From Thereva unica (Eukaryota; Arthropoda; Insecta; Diptera; Therevidae), in assembly GCA_949987705.1 (NCBI GenBank), contig CATLJY010000253.1, positions 1 to 64,000 of the forward strand: 64,000 bases of DNA. The letters run 5' to 3'. The position numbers were made by a program, and so were the translations under genes. Below the pieces are notes generated by a model, which made no database searches, was not told where the DNA came from, and saw only the letters and a list, made by a program, of their open reading frames with translations. Positions 53,831 to 64,000 of the stretch are shown piece by piece; position 1 is the first letter of the stretch, and every line of letters begins with the position of its first letter.

Positions 53831-55471
53831 TTTTTTCTGTTGTTTTTGAAAACTCTGTGAGTATCTACGGGCTGCTATTCTTTTGTGAATTAATTGTTGT
53901 AGTTTGTATAGTGGAAAGAAAAAACTTCAAATAAAATATTAGTGAATTATACTTCAGTTTGTTTAGTTTCACAAAACAATAACATTTGCACAATGTTCAA
54001 TAATTTGGATTTATTATATTTTTTATTAAAAATCAAATAAAAAAACTTAACTCGCGCAGTGGCGCGATGCAAACTAAATCAGGACAGATACCTAAGTAAA
54101 GCAACCGATTTAAAAAACAGGCAGGGTCGCTTCCGCTCTGTCGTTAAGGGTCGGGCGGGTTGCTTAGAGACGTCTTGAGCTTGGAAAAGTACTCCATCGC
54201 CCCGCCGCCCTCGCCCCTTATTTCTATGTGCGTTGATGTGTGATTTGACTATGCAGGGAAATACGGGACTTGTCCATTTATAGGTTTTAGCAACTAAAAA
54301 CTGCTTACTTTACTGCTTTACTTTGTGAATGAATATCCACATTTCCGTCCGCAACTTATACTAATTAAATCAAAAAACATTAATATCTTAATATTTAATT
54401 CAAGGGATAAGACAACTTTTGAAAAGGAACGACTCATATATTCAAACATAGGAGTTGCCATAAAAAATTCACTAAAAAACAAATAGATATTGGAAATCCT
54501 AATTCCAATTATATTTTGAATATACGAGTATATGTGACCACAAAAAGCATGAAACAAGACCTAAAGTTTCTACACAGACTTTTTCTTAACATCGTAACAA
54601 AATTTGATCGGGAAAAAGTCAGAAAGCATTTTCTTGACATGTAGTGTAGACAACAGATTAATAGCCACATAATCAATTCTAGCTGCCATACTTGTGGTAA
54701 AATACGGAAAGCCACGAGACGTTGGCGATTAAACAACAACACATAGCAGAACCGTTAATCAGATAGGACTCAACCCATATCTTGAAATTTCCAGGAGACA
54801 CAAATTTTCAAGGAGCAAGGAGTAAATACGACCATTGAGAAATGATACCTGCATCCGGCTAATCCAAATTGCATCTGTGCACCCGAAGATCCGCGAGCTT
54901 CTTAAAGTTTGCCTTTACTTGAAAACACGAAATTGCTTAACTTTCTTTCGCTTTCTTATTTGAGATTGTTGTTTATCTTAGCATTTATCCCGTGAAATAA
55001 ATTATTGTATTTACCGAATAAGTTTGTTTTTGAAAACAGTTGCTTTTAGAAGGAGAATAAATAAGACTTAAATTGTACGTTAGAACCCAAATCCTAGAAA
55101 AAGCTTGAAGTAGGAAATAAAGCATGCATTTTATGTTTCAAGTCAGTAGGCAGGCTGAACAAAAAGTTTGTTTTTAAATTTGTTGTGAAGTCGTATATCT
55201 TGTTAAATGTATGTAGGTAGACAATGGCCAATTTTTATTGTCAACCCCAGATATTTGACTTTTTGTAAATTTTGTTTGAATAAATTGTCATATAGCAATA
55301 AATCTTTAAAAGTGGGATTATTGAACAAATTTGAATTTAATTTGTGAATAAAAAATTAAATTAATTATCAAATTATCATGCTATTCAGATGCAGGTATGG
55401 ACTAGATATAGTTAGAATATACAGTATTATGTTTAATTTACAAAGGAGGCTTAAACAGATATGAAGGGAAT
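53831..55471. other. Unassigned region
   Basis: No gene supported. There is a GC-richer patch at 54045-54210 ('gcgcagtggcgcgatgc', 'ggtcgggcgggttgc') in AT-rich sequence, perhaps the head of a SINE or an old repeat. Short ORFs on the minus strand (54318-54742) have no recognisable motif. Confidence 0.5.
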
Positions 55472-56394
55472 TTAGGGTTTCAGCATTAGACCTAATTTCC
55501 TCTTGTACGACAGTTTGTTAGTGGGACGGGTAAAGCATTGGTCGTGATCATTGAAGACCACGCAACATCTATTAATGGGCTCGTTCCTTGCGTACTCGGT
55601 GTGATGAGAGTAGTCCTTAAGCAGTCTCGTATGCCTTGCGCCTCGAACTTCCTCATTGAATACGACCCTGTCCGATAAGAACTTCACGTTGAGGTCGCCG
55701 TTTAGAATGTCCAAAGTGAGGGATAAGGTAACCATCGTATCTACATCTTGTCGTGGTGGTGAGGCTTACGTGCCCCCGTAAGAGTGCTTTGACTAAGCTA
55801 GTAGTCCAATCAATCTACGGATTCACAATGTTAATTTCCAGACAATTGAAGGCAGGAAAAAAAATATGGGCGTGTAGAACACTTAATTTGAAGAAAGATA
55901 GCATGTTTTTTTACGGAACTGCATTGGCGAACTTAACCTAAAAAATTCGCAAAAGTCAAAAAAACCCAATAAAACAAAAAGTTAAGCTCAGATCCGAAAA
56001 AGTTAAAAGAGAAAGTTATAGGTATTAAAATTATCTTTCAACTGATGTGATACAAAATATTGGTTAGTGTCTTATACATGGAGAAAAATGCTAAAAACCG
56101 TTAAAAATCGCGTCTTTTTCATTTATTTTTTGCTTTTCATTGATGCGACCTAGAAACTTTTTACTTGGTAAACATGTTGATTTTGGCAATCTGAAAACTC
56201 ATATATTTTTTTGGCTTGAAATTTTGCAAAATATGGGTGAAATTTCGATTTTTGTAAAAAAAAGGCGTTTTCGTAAAATCCTTCGTCTACAGCTCCTCGA
56301 CCTCGTAGGACATTTTTTCGAAGCTCTTTTTCTTCGTTAAGAGTTGTACTATTATGCACTATAAGTTAAAAGGATATGGCATATTTTTGTATGG
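55472..56394. other. Unassigned region with one unexplained ORF
   Basis: A minus-strand frame of 87 codons (55472-55735) contains 'FNEEVRGARHTRLLKDYSHH'. I do not recognise it; it may be a repeat fragment. The remainder, 55740-56394, is AT-rich without features. Confidence 0.35.
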
Positions 56395-56912
56395 GCGTCT
56401 GAAGGCGGCAATGAAAGCAGCAGAAGTTAGTTCGGTGACTACCTCTATGTGTATCGCCTTTGTAGCGAGACAGATGAAGATTGCGATGTAGCCCTTGCGT
56501 GTTTTCTGACCTCTAGCCCTGTCCAATAATAAATCAAAGGGTTCAGCATAATCAACTCCAGAATGTGTGAATGGTGGACTGGTAATGACCCTGGCTTTTG
56601 GTAGCATGCCCATCATTTGTTGTGACATTTGTGCTTAATAACGAGGACAAATGACACATTTATTAATGTGTCCCTTTACTGGCTTGGGTCCATTGAGAAT
56701 CCAAAATTTTTGTCAACTGGTGGGTTAATGAATTTCCTCCGTGAAGCGTATCCTTGTGTGCTTTGTTGATTATGAGAGCAGTCAGCTCGCTCTTGTATGG
56801 TAATATTATTGGGTGTTTTCCATCGTATGATAACTGTGCGTTTTCTAGGCGACCTCCAACCCTGAGGATTCCATCCTTATCGATGAATGGAGTAAGACTT
56901 AGTATTCGTGCT
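56395..56912 (-). pseudogene. BEL-3 pol fragment, minus strand
   Basis: Read leftwards: 'LTPFIDKDGILRVGGRLENA', 'KHPIILPYKSELTALIINKA', the integrase zinc lead with 'KGHINKCVICPRY', then (56628-56395) 'FTHSGVDYAEPFDLLL' with the first catalytic Asp and 'FICLATKAIHIEVVTELTS'. Two stops lie between. It breaks off before the second catalytic Asp. It is joined head-to-head with the plus-strand BEL-4 fragment near 56912. Confidence 0.88.
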
Positions 56913-57686
56913 ATTCATCTTGAACTGGTCCCTAGCTTGAATAACGATTCCTGTATTCTGGCAATAAGGCGCTTTATATCGCGCAGAGGAACCCCTAAAA
57001 GATTCATTTCAGATAATGCTATGACCTTCAAACGAGCATCTAAAGACCTCAAACAACTTGGAAATATAGTATACTCAGATCAATTACAAGGTTTCATTAG
57101 TAACCATGAGATAGAATGGAATTTCATAGCTGAGCGTGCCCCTTGGTGGGGTGGCTTTTGGGAGCGCCTAGTTAAAAGCGTTAAGGAGATACTACGGGTC
57201 ATAGTTGGACGATCTACGCTCACTTCAGAGCAACTACATACATTTTTGACTGAGGCTGAATGCGCGGTCAACTCTCGACCTTTATCATACATAAGTGATG
57301 ATCCCTTAGATCTTTCGCCTTTGACACCTGCACATTTTTTACTTGGATGTTTTTCAATGCCACTCCAAGTTGATACTTCAAAGATTCAAGATAATGACCT
57401 TCGCTCTGCGTGGAAAACGCGCCTTCGCTCAACACATATTTTTATCAAACGTTGGAGAACAGAACACCTGCAGCAGCTCAGGTCCGCGCATCATTCGGTG
57501 AGACTTTCATCAACAAATATCAACGTAGGTGACGTGGTTCTCCTACACGACTCATCATTGCCGCGTGTTCTTTGGAAGCTAGCGAGAGTTGAGTCTACTT
57601 TTCCTGGAAGATATGGGAGGATTCGTGCTTGTGAGGTTCGCTTAGCCAATGGATCTAAGTTTCGAAGAGCGGTGCAACTTCTGTAA
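56913..57686 (+). pseudogene. BEL-4 integrase fragment, plus strand
   Basis: It begins just past the first catalytic block: 'RAIHLELVPSLNNDSCILAI', then 'RGTPKRFISDNAMTFKRASK' with the second Asp, and 'WNFIAERAPWWGGFWERLVK' with the Glu. 'AECAVNSRPLSYISDDP', 'LTPAHFLLG' and the C-terminal domain to 'SKFRRAVQLL' follow. The frame is open from 56754 to 57686, but the first 50 or so codons are antisense of BEL-3. The integrase start and everything before it is missing. Confidence 0.88.
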
Positions 57687-57720
57687 CCCTTAGAATCATC
57701 ACGAAATATCGCGGATTTGC

Positions 57721-57850
57721 CGGGCGGAGGATGTTGAAAATCTACATACATATACATCTATACTCTAACTCATCATTCTTGCGTGAGAGAGTTCAGTTGC
57801 GACGATTAAGCCGGACAGTGCGCTAGTACCGAAAACACCCGCTTTAAAGA
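57721..57850 (+). repeat. BEL-4 polypurine tract and LTR start
   Basis: 'cgggcggagga' (57721-57731) is followed by TGTTGAAAATCTAC, an LTR start. The right edge is unknown; poly(A) signal-like 'aataaa' occurs at 57852. Confidence 0.65.
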
Positions 57851-58282
57851 TTTAATAAAGTTTTGTTATATAAAACGTGTCTTTTCTTTCGATTACGTAT
57901 CCTTTCTTTTTTATCCCGCTGAGTTTGATTTTTGATCTTGCAAAGGTTGGAAGCCACGAAGGGCCTCAACTTACATCTACCGCTGCCGATCATATTAAGC
58001 CATGGAGTCAGCTCAACGATAGCGAAGACGATGAAGATGACGAGGATGACTCGGAGGCAGACGATCACCAGGATGGCAGAATGTGGGAAATCAAAATTTT
58101 GTTTACATTTTCTACGATGAAATCCAGTACTGCTCGAGGTGGAAGATCAGCCTTCGTGTGAATAAATGCCTGACCTTTGATTTATATTTATTTCTTCCTT
58201 CTGTGTGTTTATCGGAACTCGGTGTGTGAAAACTAACTTAAAATCAAACCGCGATCTAGATGGATGAGGAGCTGTCGTCTAA
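57851..58282. other. Region with a short acidic frame
   Basis: A plus-strand frame near 57950-58160 reads 'KPWSQLNDSEDDEDDEDDSE' and then 'QDGRMWEI'. It vaguely resembles the acidic tail of some gypsy integrases, but nothing upstream supports that. I treat it as unresolved. Confidence 0.3.
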
Positions 58283-58437
58283 AGGCCGCCATACACGGTC
58301 AAATTGGATGTTACATCGAAGGGCTGATGTACAACCAAAGCTATCGATTGTGGGCCGGTCGGCCGATCAAACCTCATTGCGCTTATGGGTTTGATGAAAT
58401 TCTCGATGTACACCAATTTGACCGTGTATGGCGGCCT
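58283..58437. mobile_element. 155-bp Harbinger-type MITE
   Basis: Ends 'aggccgccatacacggtcaa' and, inverted, 'ttgaccgtgtatggcggcct'. The duplication taa is at 58280-58282 and 58438-58440. TAA/TTA duplications are the mark of PIF/Harbinger elements. No coding frame is present. Confidence 0.92.
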
Positions 58438-58440
58438 TAA

Positions 58441-59202
58441 TTGAGCTGCGTCGCGCCGCGCTGTTAGTTTCTTCGGCTTTCTGTATTTGCTGTTTTTGTA
58501 TTGAGTTTCGTTTTACCACAGACTTAACCCTGTAGGAATTCTAGTAGGGCCTTACCGATGGAGCACTGACATAAGTAGTCATCTGCTAAGGATTATAGAT
58601 TTTTTCAAACTGCGTGACACAAAAAATTGGAACAGTTTTGCGCACTTCGTTGCCAAATTTTATAAATATTGTTCTATCATTTACCGTCTTTTTAGTTAAA
58701 ACGGCAACAAACGCAGAAAAAATTCAACAAAATAATTTGGGAAGGGATGCGCGCATGAGAAATGAATAAAGTTAATTTATCTTTATATGTGTTGAGCAGA
58801 GCTTTTAAATACATGTAAAACTCCTGCTTAACCAAGCCAGTTTATTCATCATAATAAGCATAATTTTAGTAAAATTATGCGAAATATTTCTCATCCCTAA
58901 ATTTAACCTCTTCATTCATAAAACGACAGTTCTTCGCAGTCGCAAGCAGCACAACCTCCCCAAGCAAAAGCGCGATTGCGCTTCCCCAATTTGATTGCCA
59001 ACATACGTGCAAACATCCACGAAGTGCAACGTTCAAATTACTATTTCAAATGATGTTCTCTAGCTAAGTTCTCAACACCACACAACATACAAAATGGTTG
59101 CCAACTTCTACTAACAATCAAAAATTTTTGATTTCATTCCAACCATTGGCAAACTTCAATTTTAAGTAACTGTCAATTCTGACACCAACACCAAATGGGT
59201 CA
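58441..59202. other. Unassigned spacer
   Basis: Mixed composition without a supported gene or repeat pair. A short GC-richer bit near 58930-59000 has no coding sense I recognise. Confidence 0.45.
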
Positions 59203-59757
59203 TTGGATCTGCGTATTCTAAATCAAATGCTCACATTTTTGAATTGCCATAATCGCTCCTTGTTGTTCTCACTGCTGCATACACCAATCGTCCCTTTAAT
59301 CGTTGATACCATCACGCATATTATTGATTATTGCCTGACAACCTCCGAAGTACCTTTACTCTGGAAAAAAACCATACTTATTCCCATTCCTAAAAAGTCC
59401 TCCCCCATTAATTTGACAGATTTTCGCCCTCTTAGTATTCTACCCTTTCTCTCTAAAGTTTTTGAGAAAATTGTATCTACTCAAGTCGTGTGATATCTTG
59501 ATTCTTATAATTTCCTTTCTACACTCGAATCTGGCTTCCGTAAATCCCACAGTTGCCAAACTGCTATATTGAAGGTTACCACTGATCTTCCTTCCGCCCT
59601 TGACCGAGGGCCGACATTGCAATACTAGTTCTTGTTGAATTCTCCAAAGCATTCGACTCTGTAGTTCACTCGCATTTGCTCTATAAACTTAGTCAACGGT
59701 ATCACTTTTATTCTTCTTCTGTTCGTCTCTTCTCTTCCTTGTTTCCACTTTTGCTGA
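59203..59757 (+). pseudogene. LINE reverse transcriptase, first part
   Basis: The frame 59203-59493 has 'LLWKKTILIPIPKKSSPINL' and 'TDFRPLSILPFLSKVFEKIV', the first RT blocks of jockey/CR1/L2-type LINEs. After a stop the sense goes on with 'YLDSYNFLSTLESGFRKSHS' and 'AILKVTTDLPSALDRG', then 'YKLSQRYHFYSSSVRLFS' in another frame, and ends near 59757 in the middle of the palm. Several stops and shifts are present. A second RT half lies at 60735, but the intervening 980 bp and the missing PQG block argue that they are not one simple insertion. Confidence 0.82.
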
Positions 59758-59839
59758 TTTTGTAATTGTAGTTTATTTCTAAAAATATCAAATATTCGTT
59801 GAAGTTTAAATATTTAGCTGTCTGTGGGTACCGGACGCA

Positions 59840-60450
59840 TAGAATCTATTTCAATAAATAATATTTAATTTTTAGGTGAAAACATAACGTTATATCTTGA
59901 GAAGATTATAAAAGTGAGGAATATTGAGATATCTTAGAACTTATAAGTTTCCAATTAACACATTCGAAATTTTTAGATGAAAGCTGTTATACTCGTATAA
60001 TCATATTCATATTCTTATAAAAAATACGTGAAATGTGCGTATCCCGGTACAATTATAATTTATAAGTTTTAAATAAATTCAATTTTTAAGTGAAAACATT
60101 ATTTAATTTCAGTTATATCCTAAGAAGATTTTAAAAGTGAAGTTATTTGAGATATCTTATTCAATAAAACTGAAGATATTTGAGATATCTTATTCATATC
60201 CTGGCAAAATAACAAGTTATAAGTTTCCAATTAATACATTCGCGATTTTTAGGTGAAAGCAGGTATATAATCATATTCATATAAAATAATATGAGAAATG
60301 GGCCCTGGTACAAATATAATTTATAAGTTTTCAATAAATAATATTCAATATTTAGGTGAAAACTTTACGTTATATCCTAAGAAGATTTTAAAAGTGAAGA
60401 TGTTTCAAGATATCTTATTCAATTAAAGTGAAGATATTTGAGATATCTTA
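59840..60450. repeat. Degenerate tandem repeat
   Basis: Three copies of a block containing 'ttaggtgaaaac', 'gttatatcctaagaagattt' and 'gagatatctta' lie near 59860, 60090 and 60350, about 230-260 bp apart. Shorter internal doublings ('gaagatatttgagatatctt') are seen. No coding frame is present. Confidence 0.6.
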
Positions 60451-60734
60451 TTTATTACGTTCAAGATTTCGCGCAATTCCCGGCGCGCGGTGCTCAGCGT
60501 TGGGGTGGGTGGTATATGACTTTTCTTATTTGGGCGCCACGTAGTTTTAACGGTCTACGAACCGATTATAAAAAAACCTGAAGGACAATTAGTTTTGTAT
60601 TTTTATTTACACTTGAATTTTGAATTCTTAAACAATCAATTTAATTTAATAATACTCAATAATCAATTTAATCAATAATAAAGGTTATAAATTCCTACCC
60701 GTGCCTAGCCTTATCCCGATCTTAATCTCATTTA

Positions 60735-61915
60735 ATCTAATCAAGATCATATTAATGATCTTCCCTCTGTAATCCGTTGCTGCTCTTATCATTTATATGC
60801 TGATGATCTCCAGCTATATACCTCTTGTCCTATTAATCAAATTGAAAATTGTGTGTCTGAACTTAATTGCACCTTATCTCGAATAAACGAATGGAGTTCG
60901 AATAATTTCCTTAAATTAAATCCAGTTAAATCACAAGTAATTTTCCTTAGTCGTCGCTTACTGTCCCCCCATGGTTTCTCTCCTCTTCTACTTAATAATG
61001 TTCCCCTTCCAATCGTTGACTATGCCAAAAACCTGGGTATTGTTGTAAATTCCAAACTCTCCTGCTGCAATCATGTCTCATTGCTGCTCTCTAAGATCTA
61101 TGGCACACTTCGTAAACTATGGTTACATGGCAGTCTGTTATCTTTGCCCATTCGAGCCAAACTTATTAAATCTCTTGTTGTTCCTCATTTCCTTTAGGGC
61201 TCGCTGGTATATATTTCTTTCGACTCAACTTGCCGTCAGCGTCTTAGAGTGGCGTTTAATGATTGCATTAGGTTCATTTTTCATATGAGAAGATCTGATC
61301 ATGTGTCGAGAGTACAAAATTCCTTACTGGGCTGTGACCTCTTTCAATTCATCGATCTCATGGCTCTACTTCTTTTGCATAAGGTTTTTTATACCAAAAG
61401 CCCCTGCTACCTTTCTGACTTCCTCTTTCCTTTGCAATCCTTGAGATCCGTTAAATTCCTGATTCCTGCTCATTCTTCCCTAATCGGTAGTCGTTCCTTC
61501 TTTGTGCACACTCTCAGAATTTGGAATAATCTTCCAAACTACATTCAGAGAATGAGCTCAGCCACAACATTCAGAAGACATGCGTTTCTTTTTCTATCTT
61601 CTTCTTCTCACTAACTATTTATGTCCCTCTTATCTCTATCACTCCCACTTCAATCTTAATTTTAATTCTACTTTCTTTCTATCTCTTTGCTCTGGAATTT
61701 TTACTTTTTTTTTTTTATTTTTGATTTTTTTTTATTTTTTACTTTTTTATTATTATTATTCCTCTCAAGTATTAAGTTTAATTTTAATTATATTTTAATT
61801 TTAATTTTAATCTCAATTTCAATTTTAATTTTAATTTTGTTCCTTTTTATATTTTGTACTCTAAAAGATGTATATCTTGTGTACTTTAAATCTATTAAAC
61901 TATTAACTATTAACT
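60735..61915 (+). mobile_element. LINE second half inside the Gypsy-B LTR
   Basis: Sequence absent from LTR copy 1 at the same place. It begins in the RT palm ('DHINDLPSVIRCCSYHLYAD') and ends after a long 3' UTR with T-rich tracts and 'ttaactatt' repeats. It is 5'-truncated. No clear target duplication; the site is near 'ttcttcaaa'. Confidence 0.8.
60740..61614 (+). pseudogene. LINE reverse transcriptase, palm to C-terminus
   Basis: 'CSYHLYADDLQLYTSC' carries the catalytic YADD. 'NFLKLNPVKSQVIFLSRR', 'YAKNLGIVVNSKLSCCNHVS' and 'RAKLIKSLVVPHFL' follow in the frame to 61197. After a stop and frame change at about 61197-61249 the C-terminal part continues in the frame 61249-61614: 'VAFNDCIRFIFHMRRSDHVS', 'LMALLLLHKVFYT' and 'RTLRIWNNLPNYIQRMSS' analogues. 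It is of jockey/CR1/L2 type. Only a frame change and a stop break the otherwise readable protein. Confidence 0.88.
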
Positions 61916-62826
61916 ATTCTTCAAACAAATTCGATTTACGGTTTTCTTCTTCGCTTTCCCGTTAATACCAACTATACTATAATTAAACTTTTCGATTTCG
62001 GTTTTCTTTTCTTTCCCGTTAATATGAACTATACTATAACTTCACTCTATCACATTCCGGACTCTATCGTATCAAAAAAACAAAAAGCCCCCTACCACAC
62101 AAGGGCCCATGTTTATATAGGGAAATGGCCCCTATTTCCAAAGGTTCCCGCTTTTTACAAAACTGTTTCTGACCGTTCCAATGATGTTGGTTGGAATTGG
62201 TACGTCGGTTATAATCGGTAAACATTTGAAATATTATCACTAATATTTTTCATAAATCTTGGACCTTGGATTTTTGGCAGCCGGGTGCTACTCCTGGGAA
62301 AATTCTACGTGCAAGCATAATCTCGCGAACGGCGAAGAAGCCAGAAGTATGGTCTGGATATGCTTGCCGGATTTTCCAGGGCTAACCCATTTCTCCCGTT
62401 TATCATCCCCTAGAGCACTCCTTGGTTGTTAATATGCCTTCTTGTATTATTATGTAGTCTTGTGCTGTGAAATTTAGTATATTTATTTTATGCGTGATTA
62501 TATTATAGAGATTAAAATCGGTACGGGCTCAATTCACAGGTGAGTTTTATGTATTTAATTAATACCTACTATTTACAATTTTTTTTATTTATTTAATTAC
62601 GACTATTTATTAAATTATATCTATTTTTTTCCATTTTGGTGATCGCCTATGGGCTGCTCCGCTTCTAGCGGTTGGTTCTGGATTTCAAAAAAAGAGACCT
62701 GAAGAGACCTGAAAAGAGAGATCCAGCAACAGTAAAGTTCTTTAAGGGACGACACACATAGGTAAGTATCTATAGCATACTATTATATATTAAATATTAA
62801 CGCCTCTCTATTTTTAGGTCGTAACA

Positions 62827-63070
62827 TACCTCCCCTTCCTTCAAGAGATTTCGAAGAATAGATTCGAAGAAATCTCAAGAGGTATGAACGTTATCTCTCT
62901 CCAAGTGTCAAATTTCAGTCTATAAAGCTAACTATATACCATCACCCTGCCTTATCCTATTTCTTATCGCTACAAGTTAACCACCACCATGTCTTATTCT
63001 ACAAGTTACCACCACCACGTCTTCCTCTACTGCTTTTATTCTATAAGCTTATTTATAACTAACTTCTCCT
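62827..63070 (-). other. Gypsy-B polypurine tract and 3' untranslated part
   Basis: On the minus strand 'gaaggaaggggaggta' directly precedes the LTR (TGTTACGACC). The rest between it and the integrase stop is noncoding, with CACCAC-type repeats near 62970-63025. Confidence 0.75.
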
Positions 63071-63997
63071 TCAGCCTGGGGTAGACAAATCCGAATTCTC
63101 GGCTATCTTTAAGTCCTTGGCATGCCAAACTCCAGCATCTTTACCGGTGCGATCTTTTAATTGATAAGTCCACGGAGACAATACTTTTGTTATGGTAAAT
63201 GGCCCCACGTATTTCGGGGCTAGCTTTGCACAGAAATATTGCGCGGCATCGGACCGAACATAGTTCTTCCGTAAAACTAAATCATTAACGTAATACCTCT
63301 GATCTCTTCTTCTAAGGTTGTAGGTGTTTTTCGTTGCTTCTGCTAATTTGCTTAACCTTGCCCTGACGTCTTTCCACAAGTCTTGCAGTACCTTCGAACG
63401 GACTTCGGGGTTGTCTTCTCCCTGACTCGCCCCATGCGCCTGGCCATGTAACACCATTTCCTTGCCGAAGTTAATAAAGTATGGCGTAAACTTCGTGCCC
63501 TTGTGTGTTCCAGTTCGAATTGCGCAGCCAATTTTTGCTAGGTATGTGTCCCACGTCCGATCGTTATCAGATACATAGGCGCGCAACATAGACTTAACAT
63601 TTTGATTCATCCTTTCAGTCGGGTTCGCTTGAGGGTGGTAGAATGCTGTGTAATTGATTGTTGATTTAAACTGCTGCCCGTTATCGCAGACTAGGACCTT
63701 AGGCACGCCGAAGATTAAGAATATTGACTCCTCTAAGATGCGGCAAATAGGTGTAGCGGTGGCAGAACGCAAAGGGAAAAGCAAGGGAAATTTACTGAAA
63801 TAATCTACAATGGTTAAAATATATTTATATCCGCGGTTAGATCTTGGTAAGGGAACGATTAAATCAATACCTACGCATTCCCAAGGGTGACTACCGACCA
63901 CGCGAGTAGACATCAGGCCTGCCGGTTTCTTTCGCTCTGGTTTTGTCGTTTGACACGTCATGCAACGTTTAACATATGAAGCAACATCGCTCTTCAT
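63071..63997 (-). pseudogene. Gypsy-B integrase, 3' end of pol
   Basis: Read leftwards from the window edge: 'VKRCMTCQTTKPERKK' is the end of the zinc lead. The core has Asp in 'CVGIDLIVPLPRS', Asp in 'VLVCDNGQQF' and Glu in 'YHPQANPTERMNQNV'. The C-terminal domain 'AKLAPKYVGPFTITKVLSP' and 'TYQLKDRTGKDAGVWHAKDL' reaches the stop at 63071. Between the second Asp and the Glu there are 22 residues where gypsy integrases have about 35, an in-frame loss of about 13 codons including the helix before TAFYHP. The frame is otherwise open. The upstream part of pol lies beyond 64000. Confidence 0.9.
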
Positions 63998-64000
63998 TTT

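Larger units (their letters stand above)
60660..62826 (-). mobile_element. Gypsy-B 3' LTR, split by a LINE
   Basis: Segments 60660-60734 and 61916-62826 match copy 1 at 1837-2741 and 4729-4837. At 62826 the LTR ends 'gtaaca' and is followed by 'tacctccccttccttc', the complement of a polypurine tract, then by integrase on the minus strand. It is therefore the 3' LTR of Gypsy-B. It contains 'ttattatgtagtcttgtgct' and T/A runs. On the left a minus-strand TGGCGCCC (60532-60539) could be a PBS, in which case the LTR would extend to about 60540. Confidence 0.85.

Noticed and set aside
54045..54210. tRNA-derived SINE head or a tRNA gene
   Set aside because: Some GC-rich text looks box-like, but I could not fold a cloverleaf or find both A and B boxes at proper spacing.
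55472..55735. Conserved 87-codon minus-strand gene
   Set aside because: No motif recognised and no supporting context; kept only as an unexplained ORF.
57950..58160. Gypsy integrase acidic tail
   Set aside because: Only a DE-rich run and 'DGRMWE' are suggestive; there is no integrase upstream in frame.
61616..61965. Hydrophobic membrane protein
   Set aside because: Phe/Leu/Ile-rich ORFs come from T-rich and 'attttaatttt' repeats in the LINE 3' UTR.

Overview
The window looks like a transposon graveyard from an AT-rich insect (arthropod) genome, probably heterochromatic or repeat-dense intergenic DNA. The support is structural: Ty1/copia, Ty3/gypsy (including a CsRn1/kabuki-like group), BEL/Pao, non-LTR LINEs (one with an I-factor-like TAA-repeat tail), Helentrons, hAT, Harbinger-like and TA-inserting elements all occur together, with eukaryotic splice signals. 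I see no bacterial gene and no intact single-copy host gene. Names such as Gypsy-A or Copia-1 are labels for this window only, not database names.

Layout. 1-1222 is a 118-bp satellite with a dimeric higher-order period. About 1837-4837 is a Gypsy-B LTR split by a minus-strand LINE. 5147-6072 and 23950-24840 look like two exons of a decayed cellular or transposon-derived gene. Its intron holds Gypsy-A (6103 to about 23869). Gypsy-A is itself broken by the gag-less Copia-1 (7020-10458), a Copia-3 remnant (10800-11260) and BEL-1 (11392-18531). BEL-1 carries a 68-bp LINE tail inside its gag zinc-finger region. 24855-25274 is a foldback MITE. About 25281-30483 is a small TIR element with a BED-like finger, split by Copia-2 (25816-30356).

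30926-32491 is an internally deleted Helentron. 32863-35271 is a hAT-like element with an 8-bp duplication. 35545-36003 is a decayed RNase-H-like transposase-family fragment. 36601-37917 is a coding-poor TA-inserted element. 38156-38839 is a LINE 3' end. 38842-39308 is the gag fragment of CsRn1-X. CsRn1-Y (39309-49253) follows, holding CsRn1-Z (41095-45200) in its gag and a 306-bp MITE in its integrase. 49254-50026 is the 3' end of BEL-2. About 50190-53830 is Helentron-2, with a 254-bp palindrome and a 128-bp minisatellite that runs directly into the helicase reading frame. 53831-56394 holds nothing I recognise. 56395-57850 holds two BEL fragments in opposite orientation. 58283-58437 is a Harbinger-type MITE. 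The window closes with LINE fragments, a second Gypsy-B LTR (again LINE-interrupted) and the 3' part of Gypsy-B pol on the minus strand, running off the right edge.

These genes do not act as a pathway. They are selfish elements whose order of arrival can be read from nesting and target-site duplications. Most are dead through frameshifts, stops, deletions or catalytic-residue changes. Copia-1 (LTRs 215/216 identical, open pol) and Copia-2 (one in-frame stop) are the youngest-looking. The nearest thing to something previously undescribed is the combination of Helentron-2 with its satellite, the split-exon gene hosting a four-layer nest, and several small MITEs with clear duplications.
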